Part shown: positions 37,701-47,529 of the stretch, piece after piece
Layout of the letters: each line of letters opens with the position of its first letter
Numbering within the stretch: position 1 is the stretch's first letter
Origin: Pelecanus crispus
Taxonomy: Eukaryota > Chordata > Aves > Pelecaniformes > Pelecanidae
DNA: 64,000 bases
Assembly (NCBI RefSeq): GCF_030463565.1
Contig: NC_134676.1
Location: 28,707,228 to 28,771,227, forward strand
Direction of reading: 5' to 3'
Program-made: the position numbers and the translations under genes
Notes under the pieces: generated by a model
Database searches by the model: none
What the model saw: only the letters and a program-made list of their open reading frames with translations
What the model was told of the DNA's origin: nothing

Positions 37701-40700
37701 TTTAAGTTGCTCTGTGGAACTACAGAGATACAGCACTGCTGTCTTGCACTGTTAGTGTGCTGCCCTACGCTGGTTCAGACAGGCCAAATGGCATGGTTTG
37801 ACGCTGCCACAAGTTGAGAAATTTTTTGCCCTGTTACTACTAATAATTAGCTAGTTGGTATGTGAGAGGACACATGACACTGTTATTGAATGTCAGTATA
37901 TTGGGCCTTGCCTTGCTTCATTGAAGTCAATGAAGTGCCACTGCTCCTTTGAGCAAGATGTGTAACATGGTGTTTGTGAGTAGAACTAAGGGGAATCCTG
38001 ATGGCAACAGGGTAGGATATCAGCTGTAGGATATGAGCTTGGTTCTCTTATTCCATGCACGTTGGCAAAGGCAGCAGGGTCTTCTTTCAGGGACTTCCTC
38101 CTACGGAGTGTCTTCATCTCAAGACTGGCACCTGGCACTATGAGATTGTGAAGCAGCCTCCTCCAAATCTATTGCATGTACTTTTTCCTTTGCTTCTATC
38201 TAATATTTCCAGTTCATCTAAGTTTTACAGTCTCAAAAATGAGAACTGAATGTTTGAGATAGTGGTACTACCCATCAGGTGCATCAGAGCTTCATTTTTA
38301 CCTATTTGCTAATTTAATCTACAGCTGATTGAATCATCTTCAGCCACGATGTGTTTATCGCCTTTAATTCTTTTCCAGTCATGGTCTTTGTAATATATGT
38401 ATGTTCAATGATTATACAAACATACTTGCTTTTATAACTCTGTAATTTTAAACTGTTTATACAGTGGGGGTGGGAGAAGTTTCCTTTCTTACCCCTTTGT
38501 GGCTTCCAAATATGTAATGGATTGCTGCTTTCAAAGTTTAAAATAACAAACTTAAACTAATTTCTGACTTTTATTCCCAGAAAATGGAAGTGAGATAGGT
38601 GTCTTCATTTTATAATTGCCAAAGCAATTTTTCCTAGTTGATTTTTTTTCCTAATGAGAAGTTAGTCATTTTTAGATGTATTTAGTTTTATGGATTCTTA
38701 TTTCCTATGGCAAGCATGTGATACAGCACTTTATAATTGGTCATGGAAGAATTTCCCTGCTGACATCACCAAAATTATGTTTTAATCTAAAAGATTAAAG
38801 GATATGTCTTAATACATGCTGCAGGCTGGAACTTCCTGCCCACACATCTGAAAGCTCTGAAGACTTAGTAGAAGTACCTGAGGAGAACACTTTTGAGAAG
38901 AATGAGGAAATGATTGTTGAAAATGAGGGCCAGTCTGTATCAGAAGCAGAGCCACATGCGTTCCCCCCTGAGAAATGGAGTGAAAAGGAGGTGAGCTGGA
39001 TGTGATAGTGATAGCAGATAAGTTTGGAATACAACTGCAGTTTCTGTTAAATATGGTCCTTGCTGCCTCGATCCATGTGACTGTCAACTCTTTGATTTTC
39101 ATACCAATGCTTCATTGAGAAGTGTATCTGAGAAGCTAAGGCTAGTATAGAACTAGTTTCAGGGAACATTCCATTATACTTATTTTGAACAATAGGGTTC
39201 ACAAGATCTTGAGTAAGATGAATTTCTAGGTTGTCTACCAACCTAATTTTCTTAATCGATTTCTCCTACTCAGATATTCTAGAGAACTGGAGTAAGGTCA
39301 AGATCGTTTCCAGCATCTCTAATTTAAAAAAAAAAAAAAAGTTTCTTTGAAGAAGCCAATAGCTAGTATGCTCCAGTGACTACTGTTGGGTCTTTTTACT
39401 TCTCCACTTAAAGCTTGCTGGCTTTGACGTTTAAATCCAACTTTTATCTACAACTTGTTAACAGCTTGAACTTAAATCTGAGTATCCTTTGTACCTAGCG
39501 ATGCCTCCAGGGTTTTATGTTCCTAGTGATTAATGAGAAAGCAGATCTTACACTATATTGGGTTCAAGGAATGACTGCAGCATGTATGCTTGTGAGATGC
39601 ATAAAAACTGCTTGGCTTGGTTCCTAACAGTGTAAGCTGTGGTCAGAAATTTAGTGCAGGTGACACCACCAACCTAATATGCTGGTTAAGTTAGCTACTC
39701 TGCACTAAGCTCTGCCTTTTTAGGACACATTTCTAGGTACCCGAGCTATCTGCTTCTCACATTAAGCTGCAAATTTGGATCACAAGTACACCCACAAGTG
39801 TTGGGAAACAATGGCTGGGTGTAATCTTGACTTGGAAATGTGATTTTTTTTTTTTTTTTTAAGGGAACTCCATCAGAACCTCTTAATGGTGAGGTAACAG
39901 AAGAAACTGGTAAGACCTCACTGATGGCTGAAGAGGAAACAGCAAATGAAGTTCTAAGTGCTGAATCAAAATTGCAGTCTGAGAGTCAAGGAGAAGAACC
40001 CTTAACACTGTTTGTTCCACTAATCATTGAGTCTCCAGCAAAACCTTCAGAAGACCCTGTATCAGAGAAGGTGAGAGCATTGAAACAAAATGTGAAGTCA
40101 TCTTTCCTTCAGAGTGTACAGATCTTGCTGGGTTTTTTTGTTTGTTAAGTAACAGCAACCTAGCTGTTGGTAGACCCTACCATCACATAAAATTAATGGG
40201 AGAAGCAATTATTAGGCCAGGTGATGTAAATCCATAAACAGAGTATACTAATGTTTCTGTTCTAATATGCAGAAGTGGGGCATATATGCATGTGATACCA
40301 AAAAGAAAGATACGTTGCTCCAGTTTGTCTTGGCAGTAATGAAACAGCTCTTTCTCACTAAAATATTCGTTGGATATGAGTGAAAAGCCACATCCTTATT
40401 TTGTCTAGTAATATTGCCCTGATGAAGTGTATAAGCAATTAATTACTGGTAAAATGCGCTTCTAGAACACATTATTTTACTGGTTTTTACATTATTTTAC
40501 TGGTTTTTGTTTATAGTGCAAAAGCAGATTGTGATATGCTAGTAAAATGATAATTGTGTATGTCTAAAATAAAAAAAAGGTTGTGGTTTTTTTTTTTACC
40601 TGGGATTAATTTCAGGATGTTTTTCCTGTACCTGAATAATCCCTTGAATAATTTGAATTTGAAAACAGGAGAGCAACTCTGGATATCAAACATACTTCAC

Positions 40701-41414
40701 AAAAGTCTTGGGCAAAAAGGAGGAAAGGACTGTACAAGTAGTATTAAAAACTGCTGAATGTCAAAATACCCTCCAAGGTTGATAGCTAGGGACAGTAGTT
40801 TTTCAGCCTCTTGTATCTTCAATTAATTGGCCCTTTGGTTGTTTTTGCACCCTTCCCTTCCTCCGCAGGTTTTAAATGCAAATAATTCCGAAGTGCTGAC
40901 TGAAGAAAGTACATCAGCAGAGAAGGAGGGCACTGAAGAACAGCAAGAATCTGAAAAGACCACCACTGAAAATGCAGCTGCTTTGGCATTGAAGGAAGAG
41001 CCCTCTGACAATGGCCTGCCCAACTCTATGGTATCTGAAGCAGTAGAAGAATCTGTTTCTGAAAATGTATCGCCCAAAACAGCTTCCTCATTGGAAGATC
41101 AAAATGAGGAAGCAGGGCACAACTCACAGGAGGCCCCTGTTGCCTTGAGTCAGAGCTCTTTAATAGTGGTTGAACTTGAGGGTGTTTCTTTTCAGCAGCC
41201 TTCTGTACAGGAAGGACAGAAGAATCAGTTGGAAGAGCACTTAGAAGAGTCTGCTGAGCAGACGGATCAATACATGCAGACAGCAGCGGAGCGGGCTGCT
41301 GACAGCAGCTCTGAGGAGGCAGAAATTGAGGTACCCATTGTAGATCGGAGAAACTTGCGAAGAAAGGCCAAAGGCTACAAAGGTCCACCCAAGAAAAAAG
41401 GAAAGCCAGCTTAA
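25580..41414 (+). CDS. FAM169A: FAM169A (soluble lamin-associated protein of 75 kDa), complete gene
   Basis: Twelve coding exons join in phase: 25580-25714, 27176-27275, 28320-28405, 29809-29980, 32224-32403, 33853-33981, 34193-34305, 35364-35418, 36568-36706, 38825-38990, 39864-40070, 40869-41414. They total 2028 nt and 675 residues; human FAM169A is about 670. The known product is SLAP75, a nuclear protein reported to associate with lamins; its biochemical activity is not established. Residues 1-270 are ordered-looking and match what I know of the family closely ([42 protein letters not shown]). Residues about 181-197 resemble a GNAT acetyltransferase motif. From about 270 on it is acidic and Ser/Glu-rich, probably disordered, with a strongly basic C-terminus ([10 protein letters not shown], then PKKKGKP) that could be a nuclear localisation signal. 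The start ATG has A at -3 and follows an acceptor directly. The fifth intron uses a GC donor. One donor and one acceptor are ambiguous (see exon entries). Confidence 0.93.
27176..27275 (+). CDS. FAM169A: FAM169A coding exon 2 (residues 46-78)
   Basis: Acceptor tttcag|GTTCCT, donor CACAG|gttttaa (weak after the GT). It encodes [18 protein letters not shown], which fits the family N-terminal domain. Leaves phase 1. Confidence 0.9.
28320..28405 (+). CDS. FAM169A: FAM169A coding exon 3 (residues 79-107)
   Basis: Acceptor tttcaag|CTGTAG, donor CATCAG|gtaaag. It encodes [18 protein letters not shown], with a Trp pair typical of the family. It is too short to stand out as an open frame and was found by phase and similarity. 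Ends in phase 0. Confidence 0.92.
29809..29980 (+). CDS. FAM169A: FAM169A coding exon 4 (residues 108-165)
   Basis: Acceptor tccttag|GTGAAG, donor CTACAG|gtaaaa. It encodes [25 protein letters not shown] and [15 protein letters not shown]. Leaves phase 1. Confidence 0.93.
32224..32403 (+). CDS. FAM169A: FAM169A coding exon 5 (residues 165-225), followed by a GC donor
   Basis: Acceptor attgcag|GAAGTG. It encodes [31 protein letters not shown] and [11 protein letters not shown]. The junction that keeps frame with the next exon is TACACAG|gcatgc, so the intron starts with GC instead of GT. No GT within a few bases keeps the frame. Residues 181-197 look like GNAT motif A. Confidence 0.88.
33853..33981 (+). 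CDS. FAM169A: FAM169A coding exon 6 (residues 225-268)
   Basis: Acceptor ttgttcag|CTTGTA, donor TTGCAG|gtatgg. It encodes [20 protein letters not shown] and then [18 protein letters not shown]. Phase 1 on both sides. It is the end of the conserved N-terminal domain. Confidence 0.92.
34193..34305 (+). CDS. FAM169A: FAM169A coding exon 7 (residues 268-305), NAGNAG acceptor and tandem donors
   Basis: The acceptor is cttaaCAGCAG|AGG: splicing after the first or second CAG adds or drops one Ala codon (exon start 34193 or 34196). The phase-consistent donor is AAGT|gtaggt with the intron from 34306. A second GT four bases on (intron from 34310) would shift phase and put a TGA at the start of the next exon. 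It encodes a Lys/Glu/Ser-rich linker. Confidence 0.78.
35364..35418 (+). CDS. FAM169A: FAM169A coding exon 8 (residues 306-323)
   Basis: A 55-nt exon. Acceptor cttcacag|GCTGAC, donor CTGAAG|gtaaaa. It encodes [18 protein letters not shown]; the last words fit the human sequence as I remember it (STSE). Enters in phase 0, leaves in phase 1. Confidence 0.82.
35722..36520 (+). mobile_element. CR1 LINE 3' end with intact 214-codon ORF tail, in FAM169A intron
   Basis: An 800-bp 5'-truncated CR1 in sense orientation in the intron between coding exons 8 and 9. From 35761 to 36405 the frame is open for 214 codons, and it is also open a little upstream ([11 protein letters not shown]). It carries the standard C-terminal CR1 reverse-transcriptase words ([68 protein letters not shown]). 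The end holds tandem ATTCTATG units (36498-36520), the CR1 3' terminus used in target priming. The uninterrupted frame suggests a recent insertion. It cannot move on its own, since most of the RT and the endonuclease are missing. Confidence 0.95.
36568..36706 (+). CDS. FAM169A: FAM169A coding exon 9 (residues 324-370)
   Basis: Acceptor ttcctaag|ACCTTA only 48 bp after the CR1 tail; donor AAACAG|gtagag. It encodes [19 protein letters not shown], where LKRPRIGK matches the family's basic patch. Leaves phase 2. Confidence 0.88.
38825..38990 (+). CDS. FAM169A: FAM169A coding exon 10 (residues 370-425)
   Basis: Acceptor tgctgcag|GCTGGA, donor AAGGAG|gtgagc. It encodes an acidic stretch rich in Glu and Ser ([20 protein letters not shown]). 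Ends in phase 0. Confidence 0.88.
39864..40070 (+). CDS. FAM169A: FAM169A coding exon 11 (residues 426-494)
   Basis: Acceptor with a T19 tract, ttttaag|GGAACT; donor GAGAAG|gtgaga. It encodes an acidic, low-complexity stretch ([18 protein letters not shown], then [17 protein letters not shown]). Phase 0 on both sides. Confidence 0.9.
40869..41414 (+). CDS. FAM169A: FAM169A last coding exon (residues 495-675)
   Basis: Acceptor tcctccgcag|GTTTTA; stop TAA at 41412-41414. It is Glu/Ser-rich throughout, then [20 protein letters not shown] and a Lys/Pro/Gly tail (PPKKKGKPA). The sharp switch from acidic to basic in the last 22 residues is the likely nuclear localisation or DNA/lamin contact region (inference). 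Confidence 0.93.
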   Translation, partial: VLNANNSEVLTEESTSAEKEGTEEQQESEKTTTENAAALALKEEPSDNGLPNSMVSEAVEESVSENVSPKTASSLEDQNEEAGHNSQEAPVALSQSSLIVVELEGVSFQQPSVQEGQKNQLEEHLEESAEQTDQYMQTAAERAADSSSEEAEIEVPIVDRRNLRRKAKGYKGPPKKKGKPA

Positions 41415-42520
41415 AAATGAAATACTGATTGTTAATTCATCTATTTATAAGAAAGTTACTATTTTCTGTAAAACACTAGGGTGTAGCTAAACCATATGGG
41501 ACGCGGGACATGTGTTTAAAATTCTGAGTTGGACCTCCTCTTGGGATTCATCACCTTTCCTCAGTTTTCTTGACTTTTTAACCACTAGACATTGAGCTTC
41601 ATTAGAGTATGAAAGTAAACTCCCAGTCTCCTCCTTTTGTAAGGGATACATGCTGAATAAAAACAGTTGTGCTAGCAAAGGGAATAATTTGCATATTTGA
41701 GGTTGCAGTTGTGGAAGAAAAATGCAGCATGAAATCCTGGCCCTATCAAGGTCCCTTAAATTCCCATAGACTTTCATGAGGCCAGACATCACTCTAGTAT
41801 GTGTTCCCTACTGTGGAGAAAAGCAGAACAAGAAAAGTCCTCGCTTCTTGTTCCCTCCCCATAGATTTTCTTGGATGAGATTAAAAGAATGAAAGATTCT
41901 GTAATTCTAGGTCTCAAAATACAGAAGGTATAACTCAGTAGATCAAAACAACATAAGCAGCATCTGTCTTTCATGAGAATCACTTGAAACAGCTGAGCCA
42001 GTAGCAGCATGGTCAGCACACTATCTGCCATAGCGCATTCTGATAATGAAGTTCTTTATGAAGATTAAGAGATGCCTGCTGCTATTCGTAGCTTCCAAAG
42101 CATGCATCTCTAAGCCTGTATTTTTCCAGAGTGTATGGAGTGTAGACTCAGTACGTACACAGAATCGTTTGAACTGCCTTCCTAACTACTTGCATGTGTT
42201 GAGTGGATGCTTGATTACCTGTTACATTACAGGGAAAGGATATGACAACTTTTGATCTCATTTTGGTCTGAATGGAAGTGGTTCTTTGTGTTTTCCAAAT
42301 ACTTGGCTGGTGCTGTGGGTTAACAAAATGTTGTGTCTGCCAGGTGTATGACTCCTGTGAGTGCTGGCATTTCAGGTCGTTGTGACATTCATTAGTGTGA
42401 ATATTAGTGAGTGTTTCAGCAAATGCTTGTTTGCCAAAATTCTGTGCTTTTAGTTTAATTTTACAGTAAGTTACTCCTTAGTTTGCTGTGTGTTTCTTTC
42501 AATAAATGAAGCTCCTCTTG
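41415..42520 (+). other. FAM169A: FAM169A 3' UTR (minimum extent)
   Basis: AT-rich, no coding. AATAAA hexamers occur at 41656-41661 and 42501-42506; the second lies in a T-rich context and is a plausible major cleavage signal. The gene-free AT-rich sequence continues to about 45.6 kb and could be a longer 3' UTR with a non-canonical signal such as ATTAAA near 45.4 kb. Confidence 0.55.
42501..42506 (+). terminator. FAM169A: poly(A) signal AATAAA, candidate for FAM169A
   Basis: Sits in TTTCAATAAATGAAGC about 1.09 kb after the stop codon. Chosen over the one at 41656 only on context, so either may be used. Confidence 0.45.
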
Positions 42521-45500
42521 TAATGGGTTAAAAACTCAGGAATAACAAAGAGCAATGGTTCTAAGAACAGGAAATCACACCACTATTTGTCCTGCTATAT
42601 GCCTTTTCTAAGATAAGTGAAGTAGTATCCCACAGTGACTCAAAAACAGAGGTATCTAGAAATTGCTGTTCAGGACTTCAGAGTACAAGGTTCACTTAAA
42701 TAGTTGCAATGCTGTCTTAACTTTTATCCCTCTGTGAAGCTAATGTAAGAATCTGGGTTTGGATTTTATGCTTATACAGTTTAATTCTATTTATAAGGTA
42801 TTTTAACGTGTAAGATACATTTGTACTATTTCTTTCAGCTAATGAAGTACCATCCTCCTCTTTAATCTGTTAAGAGCAGCTTATAGACAGAAGAAAAAAA
42901 GCTGTTTTTAAGAAATGTGTGTTACCTAAACTTTAGATTCAGGGTGCATGGGATTACTGAGTTAAACCTGGGTTTCTTGAAGTATTGCACACAGCTGTAA
43001 CTTCCTATCAATGTATACATACAGGTACTCCTTATGAACCCCATGACTGGTAAATGTTTGTTTGTAAACATATTCAAGTAAACCTTAAGCATTTCTAACA
43101 TTAATCAAGCATTTTCTATAAAGGACATAATACAAAACTTCTGTTATCTTCTGTATGGCTTCTCTTTTACTGCTAAGATTTATCGCGTTAAAGAGTGGCT
43201 AGGAAACACATCTATTGCATTGCTAAGAATTTGGGATTTGTGAGGGCTGGTGGCTTAAAAAAGGGTGGTTGTATACAGTATATTGTGACTCATCTTCCAT
43301 TTTTAGAGCAAGCTTTACAAAAGATTAATCTGCCAAATACTTCAATTGATACAAATGTATCCCTTTTCAAAAAGTTAAGGATTCTTTTGCTTATGGAAAG
43401 TGAGTCCCAGTTATTTCAGTTACTTCTGGGTGGATTTTTGAAACATGTTTATTACTTGCATTCCCTGTGAAGTCAGAAAACAGTGTTCCTGAGAAGGTAG
43501 TGTCACTCATCTGGCCTTTACTTTTCATGGTTAGGTTGGAACTGGTGTTGATTAGTATATTTCTTTTAATATATTTGCGTATTTGATACATAAATGTTAA
43601 AATAAGATTATTAGATTAGGTCAGTCTTGGTTTCTACTGAGAACAATCAGATTTCTGATCTCATTTCAGAGTCCATTTTAAATACTGAACTTGAATTCAC
43701 ATATTTAAGTACAGTCTTGAGTACATACCTCTGTAAATCTGGGGTACCTGAGCTAGTAGCTGATGGCCAGACTGTTAGGTGCAGAATGTGGGCAGCTGGG
43801 GTGCAATTAGCAATTCTGATAACCCGTACAGACTTGAAAACACAACATTGTTCTAATTGTGATCACAGCAGTATTTTGAACTAAAGGGTGCAGTTTATTT
43901 CTGTAACACCTTCTTTGGCATTAATCATCTTGCAGTAAATATGGAGTAGCAAAATGAAAATACTGACTTTAAATAATAGTTTTTATTGCTGTATGGATTG
44001 TCCCATTGGAACAGCAGTTTAATAGTCTGTATCTTCTGTTACATTAATGCAAGGAAACATATCTGACAACTGTATTGACTGAAGTGTTTTACCTTGGGAA
44101 AACCAGCATTTTTTAGGCTTGGCCAATTTTTTTTTTTGTCTGTTAACTGTCTTATTACCATCAAGCTCTTAAAGAATTTTTAAGATCTTACTGCACCAGC
44201 AACAATTGATTAAAACATCAACTTTATACAAGTTTGTACCAAATGCTATTACAACATGCTGTGGAACTACATGTGTACAGTGAAAGCAAGCAGTATTATT
44301 TTTAAGCTTTATTTAGTCTAGGAGTAGAGTTTAAAGAACATTAATTTGTGACTTCAGCCTTGCACTTAAATGGTAAATGGTTTTGTATTTGAATCCAACA
44401 TTTGTTCAAATGTCTCTCTTGTACTGCTTGTTAATTTTTAACAGGATTTGCTGTGCTTCTCCCACATCTCTTCTACTTTCATTTCATGCAGAATTCATGT
44501 TTGCTGTTCGTATGTTTCATAGCCCTTTACATGAAAATGTATACATGTCTTATTTCAAAAGTGCTTTTAACTTATTTGAAATTGACCTTGGTTTGTTGGA
44601 TTTTTTTATACCATTTCATTTGTAGATGTCAGTAATCAAATTGATCATTTACAATGTCATCAACACTACTAAGTTAAACATAGCAACAAATAGGCCTAAG
44701 TTTCAGCTGCTCTGCTTTAAGTGATGATACCGGAATTTTACTTCCAAGAGGATACATGTCTAAACTTATTTTCACAAATGTGGTGTTAGATGTTTTCTAA
44801 AGTAGTGATGCCCTGTTTATAAATCTTAAGGAAGATGTGTTGCTATTCTAGAGTACTGTACTTAAGTCTTGTTACAGTGTTAGTTTTTCCTTTTAGTACT
44901 GTCTTGACAGCTTTTGAAATGTTTTGAAGTAGTAATTAAACTTCTATTTTGTGAGGTTTTTTTTTTCCTTGGTTTTTAGTATTTGAGTCCTTTCTGCTAT
45001 ACAAGAGGCATGTTTTAAAGTGGTTCAGTTCACTAGAACTAGCATTATTTTACAATCTGTCTGCTACCAAGGAGCTTTAAAAGCTTGAAAGATTATTAAT
45101 TGAAAAATCTTTTACTGATTAAAACACTTTAGTGTACTTCATTAGCTTATGCATCAGACTCTTACAGAAAAAGGTGTAGAATAGTAGAATAGGCTGTTCT
45201 GAATGTTACAGCATGTATTCTGCTGTTTATACCAATTATGTAAGATGACGTAAACTTAGCACTTAATAATAGTTTGCTATAGACAAACCAATAAGAAATG
45301 CTGTGATGCACTCCCTAGAGTGTGGTACATTAAAAAGTCTTAAGTGTGACAGTTGTGTTATTCAGCCAACAAGTCATGTATTTATAGCAAAAAATGTAGT
45401 AATGTTCCTGAGACAGCTGTAGAAAATTAAACTATTCTGTTCACGTTATTTGTTAATGTGCAGTAAAGGGTAAGGCAACAAGAATTTAAACGGAGGCTTA

Positions 45501-45730
45501 TCTGTTTTGACAAAATGCCCTCTCTCCAAGCAAAAGGCTTACTGGCTTGTGACCCTCTCTTAGTTTCAAATCACTTGTCACTATACAAAGAAGTAAAAAT
45601 CATAGTAAGTTATTAAATCTAGACTAGGGCAATTTGTTAAACTAACAAAATAGCCCGTAAGAGGAGAAGACCTTGGTATAGTTAAAGTACTCTTACTCTG
45701 TCAGGTAGTGCAAGAGAAGTTAGAGAGCTG
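42521..45730. other. long FAM169A 3' UTR or intergenic DNA
   Basis: About 3.2 kb of AT-rich sequence without exons or recognised repeats, between the first good FAM169A poly(A) signal and a degraded CR1. Confidence 0.4.
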
Positions 45731-45734
45731 GTAC

Positions 45735-46205
45735 AAAAGCAGCCAGCTTGACATCCTTGCCAGAGTTCCAGATCTGAAACATGGTCTGGTCATGAAGATG
45801 ATTAAGGGATTGGAGCATCTGTCATAGAAGAGGCTGAGAGCTGCAATTGATCAGCCTGGAGAAGAGAAAGCTTGGGAGGCTCTTACCTTATGTACAAATA
45901 CCTCTGGAGGGGTATAAAGAAGATGGAACAAGACTCTTCTCAGTGGTGCCCAGTGACAGGACAAGAGGCAGTGGGCACAAACTGGAATATAGGAAATTCT
46001 ATTTAAACATAAAACACTTTAAACCATAAGATGGTCAAACACTGGATGAGGTTGCCCAGAGAGGTGGTGGAGTCTCCATCCTTTGGGATACTCAAAATGT
46101 TGACTGGACACTGTGCTTGGACACTTGCTGTAGTTGACTGCTTTAAGGAGGGGGCTTGCACTACAGTCTCATGAGGTCCCTTCCAACCTTAACCACTCAG
46201 TAATT
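45735..46205 (+). mobile_element. CR1 LINE 3' end, degraded
   Basis: It retains the CR1 order: 'gattaagggattggagcatc', 'cagcctggagaagagaaagc', 'gacaggacaagaggcagtgg', 'gttgcccagagaggtggtgg', then 'gaggtcccttccaacctta'. A 60-codon frame still reads as RT tail ([33 protein letters not shown]), but indels break the rest. It lies between FAM169A and NSA2. Confidence 0.88.
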
Positions 46206-46209
46206 CTAC

Positions 46210-47240
46210 AGTCTGCTGCACAAACAGCTTACTGCATGCATGACCATCTCTAGCCTTAAACTTCTGTTAATACAAAAAAACCCAGTGCAAACCTATTCAC
46301 ATTCTGGCTTCTGAAGTATCTTTAGAGTTTTGTTTGAAAGTTTCCTTTTTACAATGTTGAGGGCTAAGAGTACCCTTAGAAACTGGAGAAAGATTATAAA
46401 GATTTGACTTGGAATTTGTGTTAAAAGCTCCTTGGCTTGAAATTAAGTATTACTTAAGAGTAGGAATATAAAATAGTGAGTATGTTTATTTGTAGTGATA
46501 GACTGTGCTATGTTTTTTTTTACTACCAAATTCTTGACTAGATTACCGATGCAGTTACATACAGCATCATGGAAAGCTTCCAGTTTAGAAGCAATTTTTG
46601 TTTCTTGTATTTTGAGGATGCAAGCTAAATATATATTGATCAGTTGATGCTTGTGACCTTTAGTCTTGAACGTTTCTTAAAGCCACCACAATAGTTAGAA
46701 TTAGTTGTAGTATTAGGGTTGACACACCATTCTCAAATTTCACATCTTAAAACCCCTACAACTTCATACATTTAAACTTTGGAAACTGTTCTCCTCTTGC
46801 CTGGAACTAGAGTGCTACACTCTTCAGCCCTTATTCTTTCCATTAATGCAGTCATGGAGGCAAAGTGGAGAAAGACTTGGGGTGACAAATAGCTGCCCTG
46901 CTAGTTATCTTCCCCCCCACTGTATCCCTATGCTGCTAATGTGCTCTCGAGCCCCTGCATCTGTAGGGGCAAGTATCAACCTGAGTGTTTACTTTCTGAT
47001 GTCGCTCTGCAGTAAGATTCTAGCTGCCTTCTTCCAGCTCTTCTGCTTTCCCAGAAGCAGAATAAGAGTTAGTATGTTCTTCTGTACCTTTAGCTATTAC
47101 AGTAGGCCATCATGGCAGACAGTGGCTGTATTTCCCATCACACGTGTGTGCTGAATTAAGTATTTATACAATGTATCTAAGCCACAAAACTGCTATTGTA
47201 ACACCACCAAGGTGGTTTAGATCAAATCCACACTATGTTA
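46210..47240. other. intergenic stretch between FAM169A and NSA2 3' ends
   Basis: No exon or recognisable repeat. The two genes are convergent, so no promoter is expected here. Confidence 0.4.
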
Positions 47241-47244
47241 GCAA

Positions 47245-47461
47245 AATATGAAAATTGAATCACTTTATTTGGACAGTGTTCAGCCAAGCAAACATAATAA
47301 ATATAAAAACCCAAGCAATCATTTCCGGCACACTTAAGTTCCTCACCAGCTTGTGGGGTCAATGTTCTTGAATGGTTGAGTGTTCCCAAGATCTTGAAAA
47401 ATTGTTTAAACTGCACTGATTTTGCAGGAGCCCATATCCAACGTTTAGTATCAGACATGAC
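47245..47461 (-). other. NSA2: NSA2 3' UTR
   Basis: A short 3' UTR. The reverse-strand poly(A) signal AATAAA is the complement of TTTATT at 47264-47269, 193 bases after the stop. Cleavage is expected around 47245. Confidence 0.7.
47264..47269 (-). terminator. NSA2: poly(A) signal AATAAA of NSA2
   Basis: The canonical hexamer on the minus strand (AAATAAAGTG), the first one after the stop codon. Confidence 0.7.
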
Positions 47462-47529
47462 TTAAACAAGTAGAACTGCATTAATACAGCCATCATTTTC
47501 TGGATTGTTTGTTACTTGTGCATATTTCC
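47462..47529 (-). CDS. NSA2: NSA2 coding exon 6, C-terminus
   Basis: Minus-strand acceptor ctctttag|GGAAAT; encodes [20 protein letters not shown], then V and TAA at 47464-47462. Enters in phase 1. Below the size of an ordinary open-frame call. Confidence 0.95.
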